A program made the translations under genes and the position numbers. A stretch of 64,000 nucleotides of DNA from Tuctoria greenei (taxonomy: Eukaryota; Streptophyta; Magnoliopsida; Poales; Poaceae): the NCBI GenBank assembly GCA_036927565.1, contig JAYESD010000008.1, forward strand, positions 125,577,498-125,641,497, written 5' to 3'. Below, piece by piece: positions 10,600-21,302 of the stretch. A model generated the notes under the pieces. The model saw only the letters and a program-made list of their open reading frames with translations, was not told the origin of the DNA and made no database searches. Every line of letters begins with the position of its first letter. The first letter of the stretch is position 1.

Positions 10600-11240
10600 C
10601 CTGCTGTAATGAGTCATAAACATGCAAATTTTGCTCCTAAATCTAATATTTTTCGTGCTACACATAACACACTTCATACATCATCAGTTGGGTACAATAA
10701 CTCTCAATCTTTTGCTCATAAACCTGCTATTTTATCTCAGCTTTCACGTGTTATTGCTGTTGGACATCGTGTGACTCAATACTAGATTCCTAAATGCCTT
10801 TTGACTAGCCTCAGTATTGAGTCATCAACGTATTGTCCTTCTATGTAGGTTACACGCTTGAGGAAGGAGAATATTTGGCTCGTGGGTTCAGGTTGCTCAC
10901 GCAACATGACTGGTAACAAAGAATATGGTTCTCCTCCCTCTCTCTCTTCTATGTCACATGTAGAGAATGTTACTTTTGCCGATAATTCTTCAACTTCTAT
11001 AGTTTCTATGGGTTCGGTTAAAGTAAATAAACACTACACTTTGAAGGATGTAGCACTTGTTAAAAATTTGAAATACAACTTGCTTTCTGTTTCACAATTG
11101 CTAGATGAAAATCTAGAAGTTAATTTCACAAAAAATTGCTGCAATGTTCTAGAATCAAAAGGTGAGTTTTTGTTTAACATGTCTCCAATTGGAAGAGTTT
11201 CTAAAGCTGTTTTTGATATGTCAACTTCTAAGCATAGGTG
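10600..11240 (+). pseudogene. Copia-3 protease
   Basis: The region from 10867 reads ENIWLVGSGCSRNMTGNKEY. Family members have WxLDSGCSRHMTG at this point, so the catalytic aspartate of the D-S-G triad is replaced (GSG). The downstream blocks VTFADNSSTSIVSMG, LKDVALVKNLKYNLLS and VSQLLDENLEV are typical of Copia proteases. The frame stays open from 10858 into the integrase. The loss of the aspartate suggests the protease was inactive even before other damage. Confidence 0.85.
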
Positions 11241-12216
11241 TCTAGTTGCTAATGATTCAAAGGACTTATATTTTTGGCATCATAGACTTGGTCACGTAGG
11301 CTTTGATCAGGTCACATGTGGTAGTGGTCTTGATCGCATTCGTAGGCTACCTAAGCTTAAAGGAGACAACAATATTGTGTTCTCTTCTTGTAGACATGCA
11401 AAGATGGTTGCAGATTCACATCATCCTCTCACAATGACCATGACAATTGAACCGAGACAACTTTTTCACCTTGACACCGTAGGTCCTTCACGTGTTCAAT
11501 CTTTTGGAAGTAAGTGGTATGTGCTTGTAATTGTTGATGACTTTTCTAGACACTCTTGGGTTTACTTTCTGTCATCTAAGAATGAAACTTTTAGTTACTT
11601 TGGAAGTTTAGTTCTTTGAATTTCACTTGACCATTGAGGATCTTTAAAAGCAACTATAAGTGATAATGGAACTGAATTTAAAAATCAATCTTTTGATCAC
11701 TTTTGTGCTGAAAAAGGAATATATCATCAATTGTATTCACCATATGTACCTCAACAAAATGGCGTTGTATAGAGAAAGAACAAATGTTAGTTGAGATGGC
11801 TAGGACTATGCTTGATGAATATGGAACTCCTAGAAATTTTCGGCAGATGCAATTGCAAAAGCTTGTTATGTTTCAAATCGTGATTTCTTGAGAGCTAAGT
11901 TAGGAAAAAACACTATGTGACCTTCGGTTTGGACATCGGCCTATTATTACACATTTTGAGGTCTTTGAAACATGGTAATATTGATAAATTTGAATCAATA
12001 TCTGTTGATGGCATGTTTCTTGCATATCCATGTCATACTAGAGGCTATTGTGTGCTTTTACTTGACAAAAACAAAATTATAGAGACTTACGATGTTTCTT
12101 TTGATGAAGCTAGCCCAGGTACTAGTTCTAATATTGCAGGTCAAGATGCATATCTGCAAGGGGAGAGTATTTTCGTTGAAGTTGAAGAAGGAGTGGAGCT
12201 GCTGTCTGAAATTTAA
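11241..12216 (+). pseudogene. Copia-3 integrase
   Basis: FWHHRLGHVGFDQV and CRHAKM form the pre-integrase HHCC-type zinc segment. The core has FHLDTVGPSRVQSFG with the first catalytic aspartate and SRHSWVYFLSSKNET. After a frame break near 11605 it continues ISDNGTEFKNQSFDHF with the second aspartate and LYSPYVPQQNGVV, but the next codon, normally the catalytic glutamate of VVERKN, is a stop (TAG near 11770). The C-terminal part SVDGMFLAYPCHTRGYCV lies at about 12000-12060. Integrase would insert the cDNA. The broken glutamate codon and frameshifts disable it. Confidence 0.86.
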
Positions 12217-13300
12217 GAAATAAACAATGACATTCCAGCTCTTGGTCTAGCTCCACAACTAGCACCAATGACCAATATTTCTAGTTCAAATCTTCCTCGA
12301 GCCATAAGTTCTTTGATTTGTGATGAACATGAAGAAGAAGGAGCTTGTGAATTTTATACTCCCCTCCTCGTCCTCAAAAGTCATCCTCCACAACAAATTA
12401 TTAGAAGCTTGCACGAACGAGTCACGCGGTCCAGGTTTTGCGATCCAAACTCAAATGCCCATTCTGCTTTTGTTGCTTCTTTTGAACCTAATGATATATC
12501 ACACGCACTCAATAATAAATCTTGGATTATTGCCACGCAACAAGAGTAAGAAAATTTTGAAAGAAATAATGTTTGAAAACTTGTACCTCCACCTCAAGGT
12601 CACACTTTAATTGGAACTAAATGGGTGTTTAAAAATAAACAAAGTGAGGATGGGGTTGTGATTAGGAATAAATCTAGGTTGGTTGCTCAAGGTTTCACAC
12701 AAGTTGAAGGTCTAAATTTTGACAAAAGTTTTGCTCCCGTTGCTAGATTAGGAGCCATTAGAATTTTGTTAGCATTTGATGCATCTAAAATTTTCAAGTC
12801 ATATCAAATGGATGTTAAAATTTCTTTTCTTAGTGGCTACATAGATGAGAAGGTTTATGCCAGCAACCACCGGGTTTTGAAAATCCAGATTTTCCTAAAT
12901 ATGTTCACAAACTGTCCATGTCTTGTACGGTCTCAAACAAACCCCTAGAGCATGGTATGATAGGTTAAAATATTCTTACTAAAAAAGGGGTTTACAATGG
13001 GAAATATTGATAAAACTATTTTTGTACTTAAGCATGGCAATGACTCACTATTCGTTCAAGTGTATGTGGATGATATTATCTTTGGTTATTCTTCTCATGA
13101 TCTTGTGTCCAAGTTTTCAGCTATGATAAGTTCAAAATTTGAGACGAGTATGATGGGAGAACTCATGTACTTTTTGGGGCTACAAATCAAGCAAACCAAG
13201 GAGGGGATTTTTGTGCATCAAACGAAGTATACGAAAGACCTTCTTAAGCGCTTCAACATGGAAAAAAGCAAGCCTCATTAGACACCAATGGGAACAGCAA
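12217..13300 (+). pseudogene. Copia-3 reverse transcriptase
   Basis: After a variable linker (HALNNKSWIIATQQE), RT begins with IGTKWVFKNKQSEDG and SRLVAQGFTQVEGLNFD, the standard Copia RT start. A break near 12860-12990 disturbs the region around the primer grip. The frame then resumes with FVQVYVDDIIFGYSSHD at about 13050-13095, where the catalytic YVDD box is intact, followed by MMGELMYFLGLQIKQTKEG and TKYTKDLLKRFNMEKSKP. RT copies element RNA into DNA. One or two frameshifts separate otherwise recognisable halves. Confidence 0.88.
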
Positions 13301-13975
13301 CGACACTTGAACTTGATGAAGATGGTGAACCTGTGGATCAAAAAGAATATAAAAGCATGGTCGGGTCAGTTTTGTGCCTCACGGCATCATGACCGGACGT
13401 ACAATTCAGCGTATGTCTTTGTGCATGATTTCAACCTTCTCCATGTGATTCACATCGTCAAACCATTGCTTCTTAGGTGCTTACATGGAACTCAACAATT
13501 TGGCATTTGTCTTCCTTCTCGCTCAACCATTGCTTTGAAAGCTTTTTCGAATGCTGATTTTGGGGGTTGTAGGATTGATAGGAAAAGTACTTCAGGTGCT
13601 TGTCATTTTCTTGGTAATTCACTTGTTGCTTGGTCCTCTAGAAAACAAAGTTTAGTTGCACAATCCATGGCCGAATCTGAATATGTAGCTGCTGCTAGCG
13701 CTTGCTCACAAATTCTTTGGATTGTTCAAACACATAAGGACTATAGGGTTTATCTAGATAGTGTTCCACTATTTTGTGATAACAATAGTGCCATCTGCAT
13801 TGGTAAAAATCCCGTGCAACATTCTAGAACAAAGGAAATTGACATTAGGTATCACTTTCTCCATGATAATGTTGAAAAAGAAAACATTGTGCCTCACCAT
13901 GTAGACACCGAACAACAATTGGCTGACATTTTTACAAAACCTTTGGGTTTCACTAGTTTTTTGTTTCATTCGTAG
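13301..13975 (+). pseudogene. Copia-3 RT C-terminus and RNase H
   Basis: In the frame from 13211, after a disturbed connection segment, AFSNADFGGCRIDRKSTSG starts RNase H, continuing CHFLGNSLVAWSSRKQSLVA and SMAESEYVAAASACSQILW, with CDNNSAICIGKNPVQHSRTK and ADIFTKPLGF. Key acidic residues are visible: D in NADFGG, E in AESEY and D in CDNNSA. This is the best preserved coding block of Copia-3, open from about 13470 to the stop at 13973. RNase H degrades the RNA strand of the RNA/DNA hybrid during cDNA synthesis. Confidence 0.9.
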
Positions 13976-14999
13976 TGCAATAGGGGTTATTCATCCTGAT
14001 GGCTTAAATTGAGGGGGGGTTTTGAAACTTGGGAAATCTATATGTGAATATGAATTTAATATGTGCATAGTATTTCATACATATATGCCTTTGTGATTTC
14101 TTTTTTACATGTTGAAAGTTCTTACTACATTATTCGTGTTATAAATTTTGTAGTTTTTGTCATGACTAGTAATTGGAATAATTACTTACACTAAATCTGG
14201 TCATGATCGAACTTTCTTGCTGTTTTGAACTTATTGCATGCTCACGAGTGCTTTTAATAATGAAAAATTAGTCAATCAACAAACCACATGTTGAGATTTT
14301 ATGATCAAATAAAAAAAAATGAGAAAAGATCAAGAGAATACGCATGCATCACACTTCTTCTTTTGAGATGGCTTATCATTGCACTTAGATATGAACTTGG
14401 AAGAAATTGTGTATGACTAAAACCATGTCCTCAAGCTTCTGATTGTCAAATGACATAGGCTTGGCTTGGTTGGTTAGAATAAGGCTAATGCGGCATATAA
14501 TCTCTTGCAAATATCATATGATCCAACTTGGTGTTTTAAAAAACAATAAAAATGCAGCAACATGTGTCATGCTTTTAGGTCTAGAAATAGTTAAGTTTGT
14601 GAGATCATGACTTGCTTAAATTGAAAAATTACACTTGATCTCTAGCATGGCTTACACTACCTTATGTATCTCATTGATGTTATTGTGTATGTTACTTGAT
14701 TGTATGACTTGGATGAGCTCTATTTTATATGTATATGTTATAATAATGCTCATAGAATTTGAATTTTATCTTTTGAACCTTTCTAAATACATTGTCAAAG
14801 TGGGAGAAATATGTCACAGATTGTTGCACATTCACAAGTTTTTACACGTTACTCAGGGGGGGTGGAATTTTTTTCGGATTTCTTTCTCATTTTATTTTTT
14901 CAAAAGGGGGAGAAATTTGTTTTCAAAACTTCTCATGTGAATGAGCCAATGTTCGTATTCTAAGTGGTGTTGCCAATGCATTCATCAAGGGGCAGATTT
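13976..14999 (+). other. Untranslated 3' tail of Copia-3 with purine tracts
   Basis: This stretch of about 1 kb lies between the end of RNase H and the 3' LTR. I see no conserved protein. It contains three purine-rich tracts: TTGAGGGGGGG near 14010, AAAAGGGGGAGAAAT near 14905, and AAGGGGCAG directly before the LTR at 15000. The last occupies the position of the active polypurine tract; the first two look like older or alternative tracts. AT content is high. Confidence 0.7.
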
Positions 15000-16791
15000 T
15001 GAGACCTATGTGTGCTGAATACATTGGCAATTAGAATAAAAGTGAGGGTTCACACGCAAAGTTTTGAATATTGCTGAAACATACGCTTCGGAGTGTAAGA
15101 ACTCAATGTCACGTGAGCATCACGTGTTTTTCGCTTTGGATCGTTCAAATTTTTCCTCACGTGATTCGCACGTTTCTCGCTTCGGATTATCTGAACTTTC
15201 ACTCACATGAGCTGCACGTGAGTCGACACGATTGATGTTTACAAATGTGTTCTCGAGAGTAACATTTACTCTTTACTTAGTTAGGACTGTCCGAACTTTC
15301 CGACATGTGATTTGCACATGAGTTTTGGATTGGAATGTCCGATGTTTTGGCTTTACATTGCAGCGCCGCTTTTGGTCAATTCAATATATTCTATTTGCTG
15401 AAATAATTGTGCGGCAGCTCTGTTTTTAACTTGCAATATTTCGAACTTGCTTGTAGCTTATGGAAAGGTTGCTTAGTATTCTTTTACTATGTTTTTGATG
15501 TGTTTTAGTGTTTAAGGCTTGTATTATCTTGCTATGGTTTGCAACCTGCTTATGTGAGCTGCTCACGTAAGGAGTTGTGTTTTTTGGACTAACGCGAGTC
15601 AAGTCGCGGACTTTTGCTCAAAAGATTTGGTTGTTTGTTCATGTGCAGGTGTTGCTTGTGGTAAAAGCATGGCTGGTGATGGGATTTATTGAACTAGTCT
15701 TAGAGATAAGATGAGGTTCAACAACCATGTTTGAGAGGAATTGTGGTTGAGTTGATCGGGAGGTCATGCTGCCTGTTTGGCTCAAGAACAATGCATATGA
15801 AGGTATCGTGAACATTGTTGGCAAGTGTTTGCACATATGCAAGGGGTGCATGGACTTGGATACATTGGTCCAAGCCGTGGTGAAAAGATATGGATGTGAA
15901 GATGTGGCCGGAAAGGTCCAACCGACTGGATTATGCCTCAGGCTGCGGCTGAGGTGGTTATCATCCGTTTATGGAAAGTTTCGAGTTTGTTTTGGTTAGA
16001 TTTCGTCTGGGTCACAAATTTGAGTTGTTTTAGGAATGTTTAGCGTGTTTCTAAGGTGTTTGGAAGTCTTAATATTCCTTCTATCTGTGAATGAAAGAGT
16101 CTTGAGAAGTTATGGTAAGGTTGAGTTAGAGTCCAAGTAGGAAGAGGAGTCCTAATTAGGATTGGGTAGGCCTTAGGGTTGGTTATATAAGCAAGAGAGG
16201 CCAGAGGTCGTGGGTAGAAGACTTTGATCTATTCCTCTTGTGTTCTATTTTAAAAGGATTGTAGTTTTAGAGGAGCTTTTGTGCCTTGTTCGTCCAACTT
16301 GTTTCAGACAAGTTTTTCTCGCCGAGTTTTTGGAGAGGCCGACGTTGCTTCATTATTCCGATCATAACTCGCGTTTCACAGCTCCAATTGACGTGATTCT
16401 TTTTAGGTTGTCTTTACAACTTGATTCTCTATCATTTTTGAAAATTTTAGTCGTTTGATTTGTGGTTTTGTATCTACACAAGTTTCTTTGTTGCGTTGCT
16501 GATCTGTTTTTAAATCAAATACAATAGATTGACCTTCGTCCAGTCTTTTGATGATATTTCAAGCTCTACTTAGTGTTTTCATGTGATTCTTATTGCATTT
16601 GTTACGTGACTTGATTCTCTACAATCTACATCTATTTTTGTCATGGTTGGACACGTTGAAAAAAAACGACAGACATCATTTCTTAACATATTGATTTTCT
16701 GCCGAGAGGTTTTCATAGCTTCCGCTCAAAAGTTTTTAATCTACCATTCACCCCCCCTCTAGTAGCTTTTCACTTGCTCTTCAATCCTACA
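15000..16791 (+). repeat. 3' LTR of Copia-3
   Basis: A 1,792-bp LTR from TGAGACCTATGTGTGCTG to CAATCCTACA. It aligns with the 5' LTR over its length apart from the Cassandra insert and small changes. A TATATAA box lies near 16184. The next bases are the target duplication GTTGT. Confidence 0.93.
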
Positions 16792-16796
16792 GTTGT
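16792..16796 (+). repeat. Target duplication, right copy (Copia-3)
   Basis: GTTGT, identical to 5910-5914. The Copia-2 RT frame resumes here. Confidence 0.88.
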
Positions 16797-17609
16797 GACG
16801 AGAACCAAAGCACAATTTGTGGCAAGAGGTTACTCAAATTCAAAGGTTTGGATTTCGATGAAACATTTGCTCTTGTAGCTAGACTTGAGTCCATTCGAAT
16901 TTAATTAGCCTATGCTAATCACCACAATTTTAGGTTGTATAGAATGGACGTCAAAAGAGCATTCCTCAACGGTCCTATGAAGGAGGAAGTGTGCATGGAG
17001 CAACCACCCAAGTTCAAAGATCAAGATCACCATGACAATGTGTTCAAACTATGTAAGGCTCTCTACGGCCTCAAAGAACCTCCTAAAGCTTTGTATGAGT
17101 GCCTTAGAGATTTTCTCACTCAAAATGCTTTGAAGATAGGGAAGGTTGACTATACATTATTCACTAAGAATTTTGATGTTCATCTCTTCATATGTCAAAT
17201 TTATGTTGATGGTATCATTTTTTCTTCTACTAATGAATCATTTTGTGAAGAATTTAGTAAGATCATGACGAACAGGTTCGAGATGTCTATGATGGTTGAA
17301 TTGAAGTTCTTTTGGGATTCCAAGTGAAACAACTTAAAGGGGGCACTTTCATTTGCCAAACCAAGTACACGCAGGACATCCTCAAAAAGTTCAACATAGA
17401 CAAAGTCAAGCCCATCAAGACTACCATGGCAACAAATGGGCATCTCAACCTCAATGAAGACGTTCCAAGTGTGGACCAAAAGGTATACTGTTCTATGATA
17501 GGTTCCTGACTTCAGGTGTGTGCATTGAGGCCTGAAATTGAGTGTTTGTATGTGTGCAAGGTTTCAAGCTGCTCCTAAAGAGTGTCATTTAATGGTAGTA
17601 AAAAGATAG
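16792..17609 (+). pseudogene. Copia-2 reverse transcriptase, C-terminal part
   Basis: The frame continues the RT cut at 5909: KAQFVARGYS, GLDFDETFALVARLES, then YRMDVKRAFLNGPMKEEVCM and LCKALYGLKEPPKALYE. The polymerase box reads IYVDGIIFSSTNES instead of YVDDIIF, so the second catalytic aspartate is glycine. A frameshift near 17317 leads to GFQVKQLKGGTFICQTKYTQ and KKFNIDKVKPIKTTMAT. After SMIGS at 17500-17508 there is a deletion and another shift, and the last family text is RFQAAPKECHLMVVKR, ending near 17609. Substitution of a catalytic residue plus frame breaks show an old, dead copy. Confidence 0.88.
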
Positions 17610-18009
17610 CGGAGAAGTTTCAATACCAAGGTCATTGAGTTACATCAATTTTCTGGGTCCTGTATATCAATATGCATCTGGTGCCGCTCAAACTTGTGCA
17701 GCAGAGCCGCATACAGCGCGTTCCCTAATCCACATAGACGGGACTACCATACCAACTCAAACATGTGCCTCCAGGCACGATGTGGTCACAAGTCCTGTCT
17801 CACCCTTCGAATTGAGATCAACCTTGTGCGTCCCCTCCTACAAAATCCTCTTCCACATCTCAACTTTAAGAGTGAACATTTTGGTGACATCTCCCGCGTA
17901 TGTTTGCCATACTCGACTTCTTTCGCAAGTAGAATTCAACTACTTGACTTGTGGTCGATAAAATGTGACCATATGCAAGTAGATTCCAACTACTCGACTT
18001 CTACCAGAC
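17610..18009. other. Unrecognised spacer left of Tat-1
   Basis: About 400 bp between the last Copia-2 codons and the Tat-1 target duplication. It holds no convincing coding region. The words AACTACTTGACTT and AACTACTCGACTT repeat at about 17938 and 17988, each preceded by AAGTAGA. It continues, after removal of Tat-1, into 61597-62090. I do not recognise it. Confidence 0.5.
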
Positions 18010-18014
18010 CACCT
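18010..18014 (+). repeat. Target duplication, left copy (Tat-1)
   Basis: CACCT, matched by CACCT at 61592-61596, 43.6 kb away. The match ties the two Tat-1 LTRs to one insertion. Confidence 0.9.
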
Positions 18015-18153
18015 TGTCGGTACCCTGCGTATCGGGTACCCCTTGGTACCGTAAACAAAGTCATGGAGTTCCTATATCCAGATGGCGGATGTCCGAAGGT
18101 GATACGCGTTCCGCAGTACTGGATATGCCTACCTCCTTAGGTTGGCTCCAGTG

Positions 18154-18330
18154 TTGCCATGTGTCCAAAAGAGTTGGACCTGGCTCCCTCATTTGGGTAG
18201 CTCCGGTGTTGCCACGTGTCCTGTAGAGCTGGACCTGCCTCCTTCGTAGGGAAGCTCCAGCACTACCACGTGTCTAGTAGCACCGGACCTATCCCCCAGT
18301 AGAGGGAAGCTCTGGAGCTTCCACGTGTCA
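18154..18330 (+). promoter_or_regulatory. Array of G-box (CACGTG) units in Tat-1 U3
   Basis: GCCATGTGTCC near 18156, GCCACGTGTC at 18211, ACCACGTGTC near 18265 and CCACGTGTCA at 18321 recur every 55-57 bp, each after GGTAGCTCC, GGAAGCTC or similar. CACGTG is the core recognised by plant bZIP and bHLH factors. The array is also present in the 3' LTR (about 60888-61060) and in the Tat-2 LTRs, so it is a family feature. Confidence 0.72.
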
Positions 18331-18610
18331 ACGCCCGGACCTAAGTCTGCAATGGGAAGACAGCGGGATCTCTGACGGTTCGGGCATTCAAGGGATATTA
18401 ATTGGCCATTACAAGACCTGGTTAACGCATTATTGATGCTATATTGATGATGCATAATCAGAGGACTGTCAAGACCAGTAACGCTGCCATCAAGTCATGT
18501 TATCATGCTAGTAACCACCCTTAACACCATAGATCATGTATAGGGCAGTTTATTACAGCCAAGGCCACATGTCAGGCACGGGTGCACACTATAAGAGCCG
18601 GTCCTTGGCA

Positions 18611-18618
18611 TATAAAAG
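18611..18618 (+). promoter_or_regulatory. TATA box of the Tat-1 5' LTR
   Basis: TATAAAAG in GGCATATAAAAGGGTTGC. The matching place in Tat-2 reads GACTATAAAA (29631-29640). Confidence 0.75.
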
Positions 18619-18863
18619 GGTTGCACTGCATGGTAGAAAGCTAAGTCATCTCATACACACCCAAGCTCAGGCTTACGTACACTCATACAATGAACACACA
18701 CCCCATGGAGTAGTGTATTACGCTCGGGCGGCATGAACAACGTAAAACTCTCTATGTTCACCTCCTGTTCTTTATCCTGACTAGTGCCCCAACCGAATAC
18801 GAACCTTCGTGGGCTACTTCTTAGTAGTATCGGAGGAAGTTTCCTAGTACACACTTCAACATT

Positions 18864-18882
18864 TGGCGTGCCAGGTAGGGGG
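18864..18882 (+). promoter_or_regulatory. Primer binding site of Tat-1
   Basis: TGGCGTGCCAGGTAGGGGG lies two bases after the LTR end. The matching Tat-2 site begins TGGCGCGCTAGGTAGGGG. I do not assign the tRNA with certainty. Confidence 0.75.
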
Positions 18883-18901
18883 CAGGCTCAAGATCTACGA
18901 C

Positions 18902-20560
18902 ATGGTGACTTTCGTTGCTACTTCCAACAGACCGGCTGCACAGGCTGTTAGAGAAAACCCCTCCAAAGTTAAGCAGCTGGTCAACGTTGCTGTCCCGGTG
19001 GGTATTGTTCAACCACCACTACCACCATTTGCTGCAGTAGCCAATGCTAGACAGCAAGATGGTGAATTTGCATTGGTCACTGCATCTATGAATAACCCAG
19101 AGAATGCGCTGAACGCAAAGCAGACTCTACTGCAACGTCCTCCAGCACTAGGAGCTCCTCCGACCACGCTGGAATATTGTTGTGCTGACGTTGAGCACCT
19201 GGTCATAGCCGCAACCACTGCGCTCAACAACCAAGGTCTACCCCATGCAGGGCATGCACCTTCTTGCAACAAGACCTTGTATAGGAGGCTTGGTCCTGCG
19301 GCGTCGCAGCCCAGGAAACATGTGCCCTCTCAGCATGCGACGTCACCGCCCTTCGGGGCTGGCCAACCAACACACATCAAGGCTCTCAACTCAAGATATC
19401 CGGTTGGAGCTCGAGCGCCGATACATGAAGCAGGATGGTCGCGTCAGCATCAAGTGTGCTCGCGAGAGGCGAATTGCTCGAGAATACCCGTCTCGTCTCG
19501 GAGCTAGGGGGAGATGTTCGGCTCTTGCCATGCATCTTCGCATGGTGCAGTGGACACCTAAGTTCCGACCTCATCTTCCAAAGAAATACGACGGGACGAT
19601 CAACCTTGTTGAGTCTCCTCAGATCTACTCCACTACCATCCTCGCGGCTAGAGGCAATGAGGCTGTGATGGCCAACAACTTCCCTGTGGCTCTGACTGGG
19701 ACTGCAAGGTCCTGGTTTATGAGCTTACCTCCTGACTCCATCTACCGTTGGGGGGGGGGGGGGGGGGGACTTTGTCGCCAGTTCACCGCCCATTTGAGGA
19801 GCTCCTACACCCGACCTGGCACCAAGCTGGACCTGTTCTCCGTAAAACAAAAGTCAGGAGAGTCACTACGATCCTTCATCCAGCGATTCTCTCAAGTACG
19901 GAACACCATCCCTTCTATCTCCAACGTCTTTGTCGTTGTTGCATTCGACAGGGAGTTCGGGACAAGAAGATGCTGGAGAAGCTGGCAACCAAGAATGTCT
20001 GCAGCGTCATGGAACTCTTCAGCTTGGCTGGCAAATGTGCCAGAGCTGTGGAGGGCCGTGAGATGCACTCCAAACCTGCTGCGCAGGTTGGTTAGTCCAC
20101 CTCCAAAGCCAGAGGTACTGAAAATGGCAGTGGAAAAAAGAAGAAGATGTCAAGTGGCAAGAAGAAGTCACTTGCCAGCACACCTACAGATGTCACTGCC
20201 GTAGCACCTGATGGTCGGGGGCCATGACCCGACAAGCGAACTCAACCATCATCTAAGGACGGTGAAAAGATGTGGTGCCCGATCTACAAATCCACGTGTC
20301 ACAATCTTGAAGATTTTCATGAGGTCAAGAGGCTTGCTGAATGCAACAGCAAGCGTCAAGACAAGACCCCTTTCTGTCAGCGGGAAGGGGAGCAAGAAGT
20401 CAATGAAGCTCTGTATGATCAGGAGCTAGGCTTCCAAGACGCCAAGAAGGTGTTGAAGGCGATCTACAACACAATCGACGACGACTTCGACATCTCCAAC
20501 AATGAGCATCGGAAGACTCTCCATATGATGTATGGAGGGTCCTGGGATATCAGCTCTTGA
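18902..20560 (+). pseudogene. Tat-1 gag, frameshifted
   Basis: The ATG at 18902 opens MVTFVATSNRPAAQAV, an N-terminal region rich in Ala, Pro and Gln up to about 19507. The retrotransposon gag core is in another frame from 19533: KFRPHLPKKYDGTINLVESP, then ALTGTARSWFMSLPPDSI and SSYTRPGTKLDLFSVKQKSG. A run of 19 guanines at 19750-19768 interrupts the core where Tat-2 reads TGGGCGGAG. Another shift precedes the region homologous to DKKMLEKLAT. The C-terminal WCPIYKSTCHNLEDFHEVKR (from about 20271) is the short Cys/His-containing segment seen at this place in Tat gags, in place of a classical CCHC knuckle. Frameshifts make it non-functional. Confidence 0.85.
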
Positions 20561-21046
20561 CGCATTCTCAAGACTATGCGTCGGGAGATGGCTGTTGCTG
20601 CTCCTACTGCCAAGGTGGAGCCTCATCGGAAGTGGATGGATACCTCTATTACTTTCAACGCTTCAGACTGTCCGAGGAACATGGTGGGAGCTGGACAATT
20701 GACCATGATGGTCTCCCTGACTATTAATATCCAGCTCTTCCATGTCCTGGTGGATGGAGGTGCGTCGCTCAACCTCCTTAGGTTCTCAACTTTTGTAAAG
20801 CTCCAACTCAACCTCTCGGACCTCACGCCCTCACGCCCATTTTTCGAAGTGGGTCCAGGGGCCATCACACCTCTTGGATCGGTTACTCTACCTTTGACCT
20901 TTGAGACACGGGACAACTACAGATATGAGAAGTTGGTGTTTGATGTGGCACACATCAACCTCCCCTTCAACACGATTCTAGGCAGGCTAGCCCTGTATAG
21001 GTTTATGGTTGTGGTCCACTTTGGCTACCTCGTGTTGAAGATGTAA
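20561..21046 (+). pseudogene. Tat-1 aspartic protease
   Basis: An open frame with RKWMDTSITFNASDCPRNM leads to the retropepsin motif FHVLVDGGASLNLL and, further on, FNTILGRLALYRFM (the ILGR motif of the second conserved block). The catalytic sequence D-G-G-A differs from the usual D-[ST]-G-A. The frame is open for about 156 codons and ends at 21044-21046. The protease would process Gag-Pol. Confidence 0.85.
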
Positions 21047-21302
21047 ACTCTGTCAGGCGTCCTCCGGATCCGAGGGGAACGCACTGTTGGGGTTACCGCA
21101 CTGGAAGAACTTCATGCGCTTGCAAGAGCGCAAGAAGACTAATCCAGCAAGGATCAAGTTGCTCAACAACCACCGAGCTCGCGCCAGTGTGGCTCATCCT
21201 ATGCACCTCGTGTGCAACCAAGCGGCAACACCGACATTCCCGTCAAAGTCGTCCAAATCGATTCTGATGCCACTCAGACTACCCGTATATCAGGAGGTCT
21301 GA

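Larger units (their letters stand above)
5915..16791 (+). mobile_element. Copia-3: near full-length Copia element
   Basis: This is a Ty1/Copia element with two LTRs of about 1.79 kb (excluding the inserted Cassandra), an initiator-Met primer site and the order gag, protease, integrase, RT, RNase H. It is flanked by the 5-bp duplication GTTGT. The first LTR base is missing or shared with the duplication, and the terminal TG reads TA in the left LTR. The internal domain holds several frameshifts. A long 1-kb untranslated tail separates pol from the 3' LTR. Copia-4 at the right edge is from the same family. Confidence 0.93.
1651..17609 (+). mobile_element. Copia-2: degenerate Opie/SIRE-like Copia element
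   Basis: This is a Ty1/Copia element with the order LTR, gag, protease, integrase, RT. It is interrupted between 5914 and 16792 by Copia-3, leaving about 5 kb of its own sequence. Gag and the pre-integrase region resemble the Opie/SIRE branch by motif (zinc knuckle CYNCGEYGHFKVNC, protease VLDSGCTNHMT). Many frameshifts and stops are present. The last recognisable codons, RFQAAPKECHLMVVKR, end near 17609. No RNase H, polypurine tract or 3' LTR was found after that point, so the 3' end appears lost. Confidence 0.82.
18015..18861 (+). repeat. 5' LTR of Tat-1
   Basis: It starts TGTCGGTACCCTGCG and ends CTTCAACA next to the primer site. U3 carries four degenerate 55-bp units, each with CCACGTGTC or a one-base variant, listed separately. 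A TATAAAAG box lies at 18611-18618. Confidence 0.93.

Noticed and set aside
19245..20204. Single 319-codon gene in the Tat-1 gag region
   Set aside because: The frame joins out-of-frame N-terminal text with the real gag core and ends in shifted text. It is a degenerate gag, not one intact protein.
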